Shown here: one piece after another, positions 7,911 through 16,738 of the stretch
Numbering within the stretch: the stretch's first letter is position 1
How the letters are laid out: every line of letters starts with the position of its first letter
DNA from: Novosphingobium sp.
GTDB lineage: Bacteria > Pseudomonadota > Alphaproteobacteria > Sphingomonadales > Sphingomonadaceae
DNA length: 40,367 nt
Direction of reading: 5' to 3'
NCBI GenBank assembly: GCA_015657645.1
Contig: JACDQK010000263.1
Span: forward strand, 1-40,367
Made by a program: the position numbers and the translations under genes
The notes under the pieces: generated by a model
The model's database searches: none
What the model saw: only the letters and a program-made list of their open reading frames with translations
Told to the model about the DNA's origin: nothing

Positions 7911-9203
7911 TTATAGCTCGACCCGCTTCAGCCCCGGTGAGAGCAGGTGGATCGCCGCCACGGCCAGGAAGTAGGTCACCGTGCAGGCCATGAAGATCAG
8001 CGTGTAGTTGCCATTCGTCGCCTCGAGCACCAGCCCGGTCGACTTGGCCATGATCATCCCGCCGATGCCGCCGGCAAACCCGCCCAGCCCGATCGCCGAG
8101 CCGACCGCCCGCTTGGGGAACATGTCGGGCGGCAGCGAAAGCAGGTTGGAACTGAACGACTGGTGCCCGGCCAGTGCGATCCCGATCAGCAGGACGGCGA
8201 GCCACATGTTCTGCAAGCCCGAGACGAACAGCAGTGGCAGGACCATGCAGCCCGACAGCAGCAGGGTGATCTTGCGGGCAAAGTTGGGGCTGCTGCCGCG
8301 CTGGATCAGCTTGGACGAGACCCACCCGCCCATGACCGAACCGACATCGGACAAGAGGTACATGATGATCATCGGCAGCAGGACGACCTTAAGATCGACG
8401 CCGTAAGTCGTGCTGAAGTACTTCGGCAGCCAGAACAGCATGAGGAACCAGACCGGGTCGGTCAGGAACTTGGCCACGGCAAAGGCCCAGGCCTCACGCA
8501 TGGTGATCAGGCGGCGCCAGGGCACCTGCGCGATCTTCTCGGGTGGATCATGTTCGATCCAGCTCAGCTCGGCCTCGCTCACCGTCCCGCTCTCACGCGG
8601 GTTGGAATAGAGCTTCCACCACAGCGCCAGCAGGATCACCCCGAACAGGCCGGACCAGATAAAGGTCTCGCGCCAGCTCAGCCCCATCCAGGTCATGAAT
8701 ACCCATAGCGTCGGGGCGGTCAGGATCACGCCGATCGTCGTGCCCGAATTGACCCAGCCGATGGCCAGGGCGCGTTCTTTCTGCGGGAACCATTCGCTGC
8801 TTGAACGGACCACGGCCGGGAAATGCCCCGCCTCGCCCACGCCAAGCACCACGCGTGCGGCCATGAAGCTGGCAACGCTTGAGGCAAAGCCGTGCGCGAC
8901 ATGGCCGATCGTCCAGACGGTAATCGCGATGGCATAGCCGATCTTGGGCCCGAACCGGTCGATCAGCCAACCCATCAGCAGGAAGCCAAGCGCATAGGCT
9001 GCCTGGAAGGCGGTGACGATATTGCCGTAATCGTCTTCACTCCAGCCCAGTTCCTTGCCCAGCGAAGGGGCCAGCAGGCCTAGCATGGTCCGGTCGACGT
9101 AGTTGACCGTGGTCGCGAAGAACAGCAGCGCGATGATCATCCAGCGGCGGCCACCGCTCGGACTGGCAATGCTGGTCGGCGCGGCAGGTGTGCTCTCGGT
9201 CAT
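7911..9203 (-). CDS. exuT: MFS hexuronate transporter (ExuT-like)
   Basis: A 430-residue 12-helix inner-membrane transporter of the anion:cation symporter (ACS) branch of the major facilitator superfamily. The first helix ends in FFATTVNYVDRTMLGLLAP, the loop 2-3 signature is GWLIDRFGPKIGYA, and helix 4-5 has RVVLGVGEAGHFPAVVRSSSEWFP, all characteristic of the hexuronate/glucarate group. The expected role is proton-coupled uptake of galacturonate/glucuronate released in the periplasm. It lies between the FAH-type hydratase and uxaC. The closeness of all stops and starts (13 and 11 bases) indicates a single transcript driven from the operator region at 10026-10133. Confidence 0.9.
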   Translation of the reverse strand: MTESTPAAPTSIASPSGGRRWMIIALLFFATTVNYVDRTMLGLLAPSLGKELGWSEDDYGNIVTAFQAAYALGFLLMGWLIDRFGPKIGYAIAITVWTIGHVAHGFASSVASFMAARVVLGVGEAGHFPAVVRSSSEWFPQKERALAIGWVNSGTTIGVILTAPTLWVFMTWMGLSWRETFIWSGLFGVILLALWWKLYSNPRESGTVSEAELSWIEHDPPEKIAQVPWRRLITMREAWAFAVAKFLTDPVWFLMLFWLPKYFSTTYGVDLKVVLLPMIIMYLLSDVGSVMGGWVSSKLIQRGSSPNFARKITLLLSGCMVLPLLFVSGLQNMWLAVLLIGIALAGHQSFSSNLLSLPPDMFPKRAVGSAIGLGGFAGGIGGMIMAKSTGLVLEATNGNYTLIFMACTVTYFLAVAAIHLLSPGLKRVEL

Positions 9204-9229
9204 CAGCCTCTCCGGTTATAGTCTGGCAC

Positions 9230-10025
9230 CTAGCGCGGCTGCGCCAGGGTTATTGTGCAGGATAGCGCGCCGTAGCTGCCGAAGCTGGCGGTCACGGTCT
9301 GGCCGGGGACGACCGGGTGAACCCCGGTGATCGCGCCGGTCGAAACCCACAGCCCCTGCGACAGGTCGAACCGCGCGCGCCAAATTGCCGAGCAGGAAGC
9401 GCACTGCGCCATAGGGTCCGTCAAGCATGGTCGCCGCCGTCGCCTCGCCCACCGTCTCGCCGTCGACTTCAGTCCGTACGACAATCGCGCAGAGGTCGAG
9501 CGTGCGCCAGCCGTCCAGCGCAGGGCCCATCACCACGCCGTGGTTGTTGCCGAAGTCCGAGACCGTCACCAGCGGGCCGTCGGCATTGATCCGAGCATAG
9601 GGCGAACTGGCGATCTCGATTCCCAGCCGCACTTCGTCGATGATCGCGCGGGTGCCGGCATCGTCGGTCGGCACCGCCCCGTTCCAGCCGGGTGCGACAT
9701 GGAGCAGCAGCTCCGCCTCGCCCGCCGCGAAACCCCCGGCGAAGACCGGCATGGCCGGTACTTCCCCATTGCCGGCAAAGACCACCTCGTCGGCAAAGAC
9801 GGGGCCGGACAGGCGATTGGAGCCGAGCTGGCCATCAAGCGGCGGCCAGATCCGGCCGACCTTCCAGCCCGCGACTGTGCGTCCGTCGAGCCGAATCGCC
9901 GCGTCCTGGATGCGATAGGCGGATGCCAGATCTTGCGGCGGAGCGCCCGGATAGTCGGCCAGCGCGCGGGCCGCGCGGCGCGCGCTTACGAAGGCCGTGG
10001 CAACGGATTGTGCCTGCTCAGTCAA
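9230..10025 (-). CDS. FAH-superfamily 2-keto-4-pentenoate hydratase-like protein, frameshifted
   Basis: About 265 residues once a frameshift is repaired, the size of MhpD-type hydratases. These act on 2-keto acids with a divalent metal. Seen: GWKVGRIWPP, the acidic metal-site block AAGEAELLLHVAP, IIDEVRLGIEIASSPY and FGNNHGVVMGP. The frame breaks at 9372-9381 in an alternating GC run. After it the natural ending WVSTGAITGVHPVVPGQTV...TITLAQPR continues in the next frame to a stop at 9230; the unrepaired frame reads nonsense to 9216. A two-base deletion or one-base insertion explains this. The start is TTG 10025 with GAGGGG upstream; I see no better in-frame start. It is the first gene after operator A, so it is regulated with hexuronate catabolism, but its step there is not known to me. 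Confidence 0.8.
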
Positions 10026-10086
10026 ACTCTGCCCCTCGTCTCGCTACTTGTGCCCGGCCTGTGCCAGTGCTTGCGCGTTGGCTATA

Positions 10087-10100
10087 GGAAACCGGTGTCA
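10087..10100 (-). promoter_or_regulatory. Operator A: LacI-type palindrome before the FAH/exuT/uxaC/uxuB operon
   Basis: On the minus strand this reads TGACACCGGTTTCC, 62 bases upstream of the TTG start of the FAH-type gene. It matches four other sites in the window in 11 or more of 14 positions, all with the CACCGGT core. LacI-family regulators typically bind such even palindromes with a central CG. Confidence 0.75.
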
Positions 10101-10133
10101 TTGGCAAGTCTGCGTGTATGACAAGCGAGTAGA

Positions 10134-11615
10134 TCACAGCGTCACACCGCGTTTCCAGATGGCAATGGCGCGCTGTCCGGCGCGTTCGGCGGCGGTTGGC
10201 GTGCCGCTGGCGATCGCCGCCAGCTGCTCTGCAAAGGCCAGGTCTGCGGCCGCCAGCCCATCGCGCAAGGCCAGCGAGGCATCGAAATCGATCCAGTGCG
10301 GCTTGCCCTCGGCCAGCCCCTGATTCGAGGCGACCTTGACCGTTGGCACCGGGAAGCCAAGCGGCGTGCCGCGCCCGGTGGTGAACAGCACCAGTGTGGC
10401 CCCGGCCGCCGCCAGTGCCGTGGAAGAAACCGCGTCGTTGCCCGGCGCTTCGAGCAGGGTCAGCCCGGCCCGCTGCGCCTGCTCGCCATAACCGATCACA
10501 TCGACCAGCGGGGCATTGCCGCCCTTCTGCACCGCGCCGAGCGACTTCTCCTCGAGCGTGGTGATCCCGCCGGCCAGGTTACCAGGCGAGGGATTTTCCG
10601 AAACGGGCAACCCCTGGTCGAGGTAATAGCGCTTGAACCGGTTCACCAGGCCCGCAGCGGCATCGAACACCTCCGCTGAAACCGCCCGGTCGAGCAGGGC
10701 CTGCTCGGCCCCGAAGATTTCGGGAATTTCGGTCAGGATCGCCCTGCCCCCGGCGCTACACAGGCTATCGGCAAGCCGCCCGAGCAGCGGGTTGGCAGTC
10801 AGGCCGGAGAAGCCATCCGATCCGCCGCATTTGAGGCCAATCGTCAGCGCCGAGAACGGCAGTGGCTCGCGGCGAGCGGTCGCCGCCGCATTGACCAGTT
10901 CGTCAATCAGCGTTGCGGCTGCGGCCAGTTCATCGCCGGCGCTCTGGCTGGACAGCAGCCGGACCTTGCCGCGCGCAGCGGGCGGCACAGCTTCGAGCAG
11001 AGCGTCGAGCTGGTTGGATTCGCAGCCCAGCCCCAGCAGCAACACCCCCGCGGCATTGGGATTGGTCGCGAGGCCCGCCAGCAGCGCGCGCGTGCCATCT
11101 AGATCGTCGCCGAGCTGTGAGCAGCCATGGGGATGGGCAAAAGCATGGACGCCGTCGATCCGCCCGGCATGGCGTTCGCGCGCGGCGCGGGCCACTTCCT
11201 CGGCCGTGATCCCGACGCAGCCGACGCTCGGCAGGATCCATATCTCGTTGCGGGTAGCCGCGCGGCCATCGGCGCGGCAGTAGCCCTGCCAGGTTGGGAG
11301 ATCGCTAGTTGCCGCCACTGCTGCGACGCCTGCACCCGGCCGATAGACCAGCTCCCCAGCCAGTGCCGTCGCCAAGTTGTGGCTATGAACGTGCTCCCCG
11401 GCCGCAATCGCCGCGCTCGCTCGCCCGATCGGTTGGCCGTACTTCATCACTACCGAGCCAGCAGGCAGATCGACCAGCGCCAGCTTGTGTCCCTGCGGCA
11501 CGGGCGTGGAGAGCTGCACCCCCGCAACCGCCTCACCCGCTTCGAGCGGGCGCAGCGCTACGGCCACCGTATCGGCGGGATGGATTTGCAGCGCGGCAGG
11601 AAGCTTGTGCGACAT
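10134..11615 (-). CDS. uxaA: Altronate dehydratase
   Basis: A 493-residue UxaA-family enzyme that dehydrates D-altronate to 2-keto-3-deoxy-D-gluconate, using a metal centre. The N-terminal SAF domain (about 1-75, with VALRPLEAGEAVAGVQL, GHKLALVDLPAGSVVMKYGQPIG and GEHVHSHNL) is followed by the large catalytic domain with GYCRADGRAATRNEIWILPSVGCVG in outline, HPHGCSQLGDD, GLGCESNQ, LKCGGSDGFSGLTANP and NPSPGNLAGGITTLEEKSLGA. These Cys/His clusters are typical of the family. The chosen start is ATG 11615 (MSHKLPAALQ); an upstream in-frame start at 11645 would read through operator B. The gene is transcribed alone toward the FAH operon and divergently from the LacI gene, sharing operator B. Confidence 0.95.
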   Translation of the reverse strand: MSHKLPAALQIHPADTVAVALRPLEAGEAVAGVQLSTPVPQGHKLALVDLPAGSVVMKYGQPIGRASAAIAAGEHVHSHNLATALAGELVYRPGAGVAAVAATSDLPTWQGYCRADGRAATRNEIWILPSVGCVGITAEEVARAARERHAGRIDGVHAFAHPHGCSQLGDDLDGTRALLAGLATNPNAAGVLLLGLGCESNQLDALLEAVPPAARGKVRLLSSQSAGDELAAAATLIDELVNAAATARREPLPFSALTIGLKCGGSDGFSGLTANPLLGRLADSLCSAGGRAILTEIPEIFGAEQALLDRAVSAEVFDAAAGLVNRFKRYYLDQGLPVSENPSPGNLAGGITTLEEKSLGAVQKGGNAPLVDVIGYGEQAQRAGLTLLEAPGNDAVSSTALAAAGATLVLFTTGRGTPLGFPVPTVKVASNQGLAEGKPHWIDFDASLALRDGLAAADLAFAEQLAAIASGTPTAAERAGQRAIAIWKRGVTL

Positions 11616-11630
11616 GGGCCCGTCATTTAT

Positions 11631-11644
11631 GGTAACCGGTGTCA
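11631..11644 (-). promoter_or_regulatory. Operator B: LacI-type palindrome between uxaA and the lacI-family gene
   Basis: The minus strand reads TGACACCGGTTACC, 15 bases before the uxaA ATG and 75 bases before the regulator's ATG. On the minus strand it overlaps a TTGACA hexamer that could be a -35 element. The position suits repression of uxaA and autoregulation of the regulator. Confidence 0.8.
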
Positions 11645-11719
11645 AGATTGCCTTTGCGCTTGCAAGAAGGCAAGGGGGATCACGCCCGGCCCACTGGTCG
11701 GCACGCGCAAGGGATAAAC

Positions 11720-12748
11720 ATGGCGGGCAATTCCGGCCGAGAAGGCAAACCGACGATCAATGACGTCGCGCGCCTGTCGGGCGTATCGAAGAAAACCGTC
11801 AGCCGGGTGATCAACCGCTCGCCGCTGCTTAACCAGGCGACGCGTGAAAAGGTTGAGGCAGTGATTGCCGAGCTGGGCTATGTCCCCAACCCGCAGGCCC
11901 GCCAGCTCGCCCTGCGGCGCAACTTCTCGCTCGGGCTGATCTACGACAACCCGAATGCGCAGATGGTGCTGAACTTTCAGGAAGGCGTCCTCGACGCGAT
12001 CCGCGGGACCGAGTTCGCGCTGGTGATCCACCCGGTCGATCGCCACGATCCCGGCCTGTTCGGCCAGATCCGCAAGTTCATCGAACAGCAGCGCTTCTAC
12101 GGCGTGATGGTCCTGCCGCCGCTGTCGGAGAACGATGCCTTCTTTGCGCTGCTGGATGAACTTGGCTGCAACTACGTCCGGATGGGCTCGGCTGAGCTCG
12201 ATGATCCGGCCCACCTGGTCCAGTCGAATGACCGGCAGGCCGTGCGCGGCGCGGTCGAGTACCTGATTGCCCAGGGTCACAAGCGGATCGGACTGGTCGA
12301 GGGGCCGGACGGCTTCCGCTCGGCCCACGAACGCCGCGAAGGCTGGCGTGAGGCTGTGACGGCGCATGGCTTGCCCGCCGACATCAGCCTGACCGCGCGC
12401 GGCAACTACACTTTCGAGACCGGCAAGGAAGCCGGCATTTCGCTCCTCGGCCTGCCGCACCCGCCCACCGCGATCTTCGCCAGCAACGATGTGATGGCCG
12501 CCGGCGTGGTCCACGTCGCACGCGAACGCGGGCTGGACGTGCCGGGCGATCTTTCGGTGGTCGGCTTCGACGATACGGCCATTGCCGCAACGATCTGGCC
12601 CCCGCTGACCACGGTGCGCTGGCCGATCCGGACCATGGCCCGCTCGGCGGCGCTGAAGCTGATCCACCCAGAAACGGCGGGTAAGGAGCAGTCCTTGTTC
12701 CCGACCGAATTCGTCCCCCGCGCCTCGGTTTCCCCGCCCAAGAACTGA
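11720..12748 (+). CDS. LacI-family transcriptional regulator of hexuronate/pectin genes
   Basis: A 342-residue LacI/GalR-type repressor. The N-terminal helix-turn-helix and hinge helix span about 11-60 (PTINDVARLSGVSKKTVSRV, then ATREKVEAVIAELGYVPN). They are followed by a periplasmic-binding-protein-like effector domain with GLIYDNPNA, GHKRIGLVEGP, the FASNDVMAAGVVHVARERG segment and VVGFDDTAIA. The chosen start is ATG 11720 with AAGGGA just upstream; the longer frame from 11639 would cover operator B. It is divergent from uxaA and upstream of the rpiB/kduD/kdgK operon. Five similar palindromes before the pectin/uronate units make it the likely local regulator, with a KDG-related metabolite or uronate as the plausible inducer (inference). 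Confidence 0.92.
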   Translation: MAGNSGREGKPTINDVARLSGVSKKTVSRVINRSPLLNQATREKVEAVIAELGYVPNPQARQLALRRNFSLGLIYDNPNAQMVLNFQEGVLDAIRGTEFALVIHPVDRHDPGLFGQIRKFIEQQRFYGVMVLPPLSENDAFFALLDELGCNYVRMGSAELDDPAHLVQSNDRQAVRGAVEYLIAQGHKRIGLVEGPDGFRSAHERREGWREAVTAHGLPADISLTARGNYTFETGKEAGISLLGLPHPPTAIFASNDVMAAGVVHVARERGLDVPGDLSVVGFDDTAIAATIWPPLTTVRWPIRTMARSAALKLIHPETAGKEQSLFPTEFVPRASVSPPKN

Positions 12749-12786
12749 ACTGACCTGGCCGGCAGAAGAATCCTTGATCTGGATAA

Positions 12787-12800
12787 TGACACCGGTTACC
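12787..12800 (+). promoter_or_regulatory. Operator C: LacI-type palindrome before the rpiB-kduD-kdgK operon
   Basis: TGACACCGGTTACC, identical to operators B and D, lies in the 93-base gap after the LacI gene and 41 bases upstream of the isomerase ATG. A GATAAT hexamer (12782-12787) abuts it and could be a -10 element, so a bound repressor would block transcription start. Confidence 0.8.
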
Positions 12801-12841
12801 TAGGGCGCCAAACAAGCATCCAGCAGGAAAGACCCCATCCC

Positions 12842-13473
12842 ATGAAGATCGCCCTGATCATCGAGAACAGCCAGGCCGCCAAGAACGCGATTGTCCACGA
12901 AGCGCTGACTTCGGTTGCCGAACCGCTGGGCCACCAGGTGTTCAACTATGGGATGTACACCCCCGAAGACGCCGCCTCGCTGACCTATGTGATGAATGGC
13001 CTGCTCTCGGGCATCCTGCTGAACTCCGGCGCGGCGGACTTCGTGGTGACCGGCTGCGGCACCGGCATGGGTTCGATGCTGGCGGCCAATTCGATGCCCG
13101 GCGTGTTCTGCGGGCTGGTGATCGACCCGACCGACGCTTTCCTGTTCAGCCAGATCAATGACGGCAACGCGATTTCGATGCCCTATTCCAAGGGCTTCGG
13201 CTGGGCGGCCGAGCTGAACCTGCAGGACTGCTACCGCAAGATCTTCGAGAACGAGGGCGGTGCTGGCTATCCCAAGGAGCGTGCCCACTTCATGGCCGCC
13301 AACCGCAGCAAGCTGAAGGACATGAAGGCCGCCTCGTGCCGCGACATGCTGACCGTGCTGAAGTCGGTTGACCAGGAGCTGCTCAAGGCGCGATCGCCGG
13401 GGAGAAGTTTACCGAGCTGTTCTATCCGAACTGCCAGGATCAGGCGATCGCCGACTACCTGCGGGCGCTCTGA
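12842..13473 (+). CDS. RpiB/LacAB-family isomerase (DhuI-like), frameshifted near the 3' end
   Basis: About 210 residues when repaired. It belongs to the ribose-5-phosphate isomerase B/LacAB family, and the closest described role is DhuI. That enzyme isomerises 4-deoxy-5-ketouronate from unsaturated uronic acids to the substrate of a KduD/DhuD dehydrogenase, replacing KduI. Seen: ENSQAAKN, HQVFNYGMYT, the phosphate-loop-like VVTGCGTGMGSMLAANSMPG, FSQINDGNAISMPYSKGFGWAAELN and YPKERA. A missing G near 13386-13388 (CTCAAGGCGCG where GGG is expected) shifts the frame. The proper ending GAIAGEKFTELFYPNC...DYLRAL then terminates at 13471-13473, overlapping the next ATG (TGATG). Unrepaired, the frame fuses into the dehydrogenase. 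AGGAAAGA at 12825-12832 is the ribosome site. Confidence 0.85.
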
Positions 13474-14227
13474 TGGCGATCTCGTTCTCGCTTGCCGGCA
13501 GGCCGCGCTGGTCACCGGGGCCAATACCGGCATCGGCCAGGCCATCGCCGTGGCGCTGGCCGAGGCCGGGGCCGATGTAGCGCTGGCCGGGCGCAGCGAG
13601 CCGACCGAGACGCTGGCGCTTATCGCCGCGACCGGCCGCAAGGCGATCAATATCAAGGCCGACCTGTCCTCAATCGAGCCAGTCCAGCGCGTGGTGGACG
13701 AGGCGCTGGCGGGGCTCGGCCGGATCGACGTGCTGGTCAACAACGCCGGGATCATCCGCCGCGATGACCTTCTCCAGTTCTCGGAAGAAGACTGGGACGC
13801 GGTGATGGACACCAATCTAAAAACGCTGTTCTTCCTCAGCCAGGCCGCCGCGCGGCACATGGCGGAGCGCGGATCGGGCAAGATCATCAACATCGCCAGT
13901 CTGCTGACTTTCCAGGGCGGGATCCGCGTGCCGAGCTATGCCGCCGCCAAGTCGGGCGTGGGCGGGGTGACCAAGGCCATGGCCAACGAGCTCGCCCCCA
14001 AGGGCGTGCAGGTCAACGCCATCGCGCCGGGCTATATCGCCACCAACAATACTGCCGCACTGCAGGCCGACGAGACCCGCAACCGCCAGATCCTGGAGCG
14101 GATTCCGACCGGGCGCTGGGGCCGGCCCGAAGACATCGCCGGGGCGGCCGTGTTCCTGGCGGCGGAAGCGTCCGACTATGTCACCGGCCAGGTCCTGGCG
14201 GTGGACGGCGGCTGGCTGGCGCGGTAG
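13473..14227 (+). CDS. kduD: KduD/DhuD-type 2-deoxy-D-gluconate 3-dehydrogenase, frameshifted near the 5' end
   Basis: A 251-residue SDR when repaired, matching KduD length. It reduces 3-deoxy-hexosulose uronate (DKII) to 2-keto-3-deoxygluconate with NAD(P)H. The start ATG 13473 overlaps the isomerase stop and reads MAISFSLAG. A missing base at about 13500 (GGCAGGCCGCG, GGG expected) then shifts into the frame carrying AALVTGANTGIGQAIA. Other motifs: DVALAGRSEP, VLVNNAGIIRR, the catalytic Ser in INIASLLTFQGG, YAAAK, and the ending DYVTGQVLAVDGGWLAR. The tight coupling to an RpiB-type isomerase and to kdgK defines the unsaturated-uronate branch of the pathway. Confidence 0.88.
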
Positions 14228-14236
14228 CCTGACGGC

Positions 14237-15241
14237 ATGACAGTCACCTGCTTTGGCGAGCTGCTGCTCCGGCTGACCCCGCCGGGATCACAGCTGATGG
14301 TCCAGGCGGACAGCCTCGAACTCCATCCAGGCGGGGCAGAAGGCAACGTTGCGGTGGCACTCGCTAGCCTGAGTCACGCGGTCCGCTTTGCCGGACTGGT
14401 CAGCGACAATCCGCTGGGCGACCGGGTTGTCACCGCACTGCGCGGTGCCGGGGTCGACACGCAATTCCTGAGCCGCGCGCCGGGCCGGATGGGCCTCTAC
14501 TTCATGGAGGACGGCGCTGGGCCCCGCCCCTCCGCGATCACTTATGACCGCGCCGGCAGCGCCTTTGCCGAGGCTGAGCCTGCGGCGATCGACTTTGCCG
14601 GGGCACTACAGGGCGCGCGGCTGTTTCATACCGGCGGGATCACCCCGGCGCTTGGCCCCAAGGGCGTGGCGCTGGCCAAGGCCGCCAATGCCGCAGCCGT
14701 CGCCGCGAATGTCCCGATCTGCTTCGATGGCAATTACCGCGGCGCATTGTGGTCGAGCTGGGACTGCGATCCCGGCGCCGTGCTGCGCGAGTTGGTGGCC
14801 GATGCGACGATCCTGATCGGCAACCACCGCGACATTTCGTTGCTGCTCGGCCAGACGTTTTCCGACGACGGCCCGGACCGGCGGCGCGAGGCAGCGGAGG
14901 CGGCCTTTGCGGCCTTCCCCAGGCTTGAACTGATCGCCTCGACCGCACGCCACCTCGTCACCTCGGACCACCACCGCATCTCCGCGCGGGTCGACAGTCG
15001 CACGGCCGCGCACCAGACCGCCGAGATCGACGTGACCGGGATCGTCGAGCGGATCGGCACCGGCGATGCCTTTGCCGCTGGGGTGCTGCACGCCTGGTTG
15101 GCAGGCGGCGACGTGGCCACCATGGCCGAGACTGGCTTGGCCCTCACCGCGCTCAAGCACACCGTCCCCGGCGACATGTGCCTGGTAAACCGCGCCACGC
15201 TTGAAAGCTTCTCGGCCAACGGCGGCGATGTCCGGCGCTGA
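14237..15241 (+). CDS. kdgK: 2-keto-3-deoxygluconate kinase
   Basis: A 334-residue PfkB/ribokinase-family kinase that phosphorylates KDG to KDPG, the entry to the Entner-Doudoroff aldolase step. The N-terminal substrate region has FGELLLRLTPPG and HPGGAEGNVAVALA, the central part has FDGNYRGALW, and PfkB signature 2 is ERIGTGDAFAAGVL with catalytic Asp277. It starts 9 bases after the kduD stop and its end overlaps the start of the esterase gene, so it is in the operon driven from operator C. Both arms of uronate breakdown in this window converge on this enzyme. The KDPG aldolase itself is not in the window. Confidence 0.92.
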   Translation: MTVTCFGELLLRLTPPGSQLMVQADSLELHPGGAEGNVAVALASLSHAVRFAGLVSDNPLGDRVVTALRGAGVDTQFLSRAPGRMGLYFMEDGAGPRPSAITYDRAGSAFAEAEPAAIDFAGALQGARLFHTGGITPALGPKGVALAKAANAAAVAANVPICFDGNYRGALWSSWDCDPGAVLRELVADATILIGNHRDISLLLGQTFSDDGPDRRREAAEAAFAAFPRLELIASTARHLVTSDHHRISARVDSRTAAHQTAEIDVTGIVERIGTGDAFAAGVLHAWLAGGDVATMAETGLALTALKHTVPGDMCLVNRATLESFSANGGDVRR

Positions 15242-16735
15242 GGGCTGGAGCCGGCGGGCCGTTCTGGCAGGCGCTGCGGCGTTGGCCTCAACTCCAGCCA
15301 GCGCGACAGTCCATTCGATCAGCTGTGAATACATTCCCGACGAAGTGCGCGCATCAGATGGGGTGTACCGCAGCCGTTCAAGCAACGCTTGCCAGAACGA
15401 CGCTGAAATATCGTTTCCCGGTATTCGCTACGCCCGGGCCAGCCGCTTTGCGCCGCCCGTCGCGCAGAGGATGGCTTCACAGCTGGAAGGGTTCGGGCCG
15501 GCCTGTCACCAGCCGGGCGCGCGCTATCGCCCGCAGGATGAGGACTGCCTGTTCCTGAACCTCTGGCGACCATCCAGGCCTGCACGGCGTCTGCGGCCGG
15601 TCATGGTCTATTTCCACGGTGGCGCCTATTCCACCGGCTCCGTAACCGATCCGCTCAACAATGGCGCAAAGCTGGCCGAGCGCGGCGATGTCGTCGTCGT
15701 CACGGTCAACCACCGCCTCAACGCCTTCGGCTATCTCTACCTGCCCGATCGCTTCCCCAGCAGTGGCAACAATGGCCAGCTCGACCTGATCTGTGCGCTG
15801 CAATGGGTCCAGCGCAATATCGCGGCATTCGGCGGCGATCCGGGCAATGTCACGGTCTTCGGCCAATCCGGCGGCGGGGCCAAGATTGCGACGCTGATGG
15901 CCATGCCCGAGGCCAAGGGCCTGTTTCACAAGGCGATCACGATGAGCGGCCAGCAGGTCACTGCGTCCGGCCCGCTTAACGCCCGCAAACGCGCCCAGGC
16001 GTTCCTCGACAAGCTGGGGGCCGATCCGGCGACCGCGCCGGTCGAAGCGCTGGTCGCGGCGCTCTCGGCGACCGATCCGGTCATGGGCGGCGGGGTCTAT
16101 ATGGGGCCGGTGCTCGACATGAGGCATCTGCACCGCCACCCGTTCTGGCCCGATCCGGCGCCGCAGGGCAATGCGATCCCGATGCTGCTGGGCAACACTG
16201 TGGCCGAGACGCGCGCCTTTTTCCCGCCCGATCACCCCCGGCTCAAGGGGCTCGACTGGTCAAACCTTGCCGAGCGGGCCGGGCCGGAGCTGAAGGTCGA
16301 TATCGATCCGCGCTGGGTGACGGAGCAGTTCCGCGCCCGCTACCCCGCCGAAAGTCCGGAACAGGTGTTCCACCGCATGGTCACGGCCGGCGTTCCTGGC
16401 GCGGCCAGGTTGAGGAAGCCGATGCTCGCGCCCGCGCCGGGGTGCGGCAGACCTGGGTCTACCAGCTCGATTTCGAACAGGCCAAGCACACCGACGACAT
16501 CGGCCTGTCCTTCGGCACCTTCGAGGAGCCCACCCCCGCGCGCCAGGCGATGAGCGACCGGATGATGGACGCCTTCGTCCGCTTTGCCCGCACCGGCAAT
16601 CCGGGCTGGTCACCCTATACCGTGCCGGGGCGCGAGACGATGGTGTTCGACAGAGTCAGCCGCGTGGTCAGGGACCCGCGCAGGTGGGAGCGGGAGCTGT
16701 TTGCCCGCGTGCCCTACATCCAGCCGGGGAGCTGA
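15228..16735 (+). CDS. Exported type B carboxylesterase, frameshifted
   Basis: About 502 residues when repaired: a carboxylesterase type B (para-nitrobenzyl esterase-like) alpha/beta hydrolase. The start ATG 15228 (MSGAEGWSRRAVLAGAAAL) gives a twin-arginine-like signal ending near ASA (26). Seen: QDEDCLFLNLW, the oxyanion motif VYFHGGAYSTGS (about 130), and the nucleophile Ser214 in FGQSGGGAKI (GQSGG instead of the usual GESAG). At 16390-16391 one C is missing (GCCGGCGTTCC). After it the chain continues RSWRGQVEEADARARAGVRQTWVYQLDFEQ in outline and ends at 16735. It overlaps kdgK by 14 bases. It may remove methyl or acetyl groups from pectin in the periplasm (inference). Confidence 0.85.
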
Positions 16736-16738
16736 GGC

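Noticed and set aside
10634-10645. Perfect palindrome TGAACCGGTTCA, similar to the operators.
   Set aside because: It lies inside the uxaA coding region (encoding part of NRFKRYY), lacks the TGACACC half, and is not near a start. Probably chance.
11642-12667. 341-codon minus-strand frame opposite the LacI-family gene.
   Set aside because: The plus strand has full HTH and effector-domain motifs; the minus frame has none and is a shadow.
12842-14227. A single 461-residue fusion of an RpiB-like isomerase and an SDR dehydrogenase.
   Set aside because: The junction residues (about 13386-13500) are nonsense in this frame. Two one-base repairs give two normal-length proteins with a TGATG overlap, so the fusion is an artefact.
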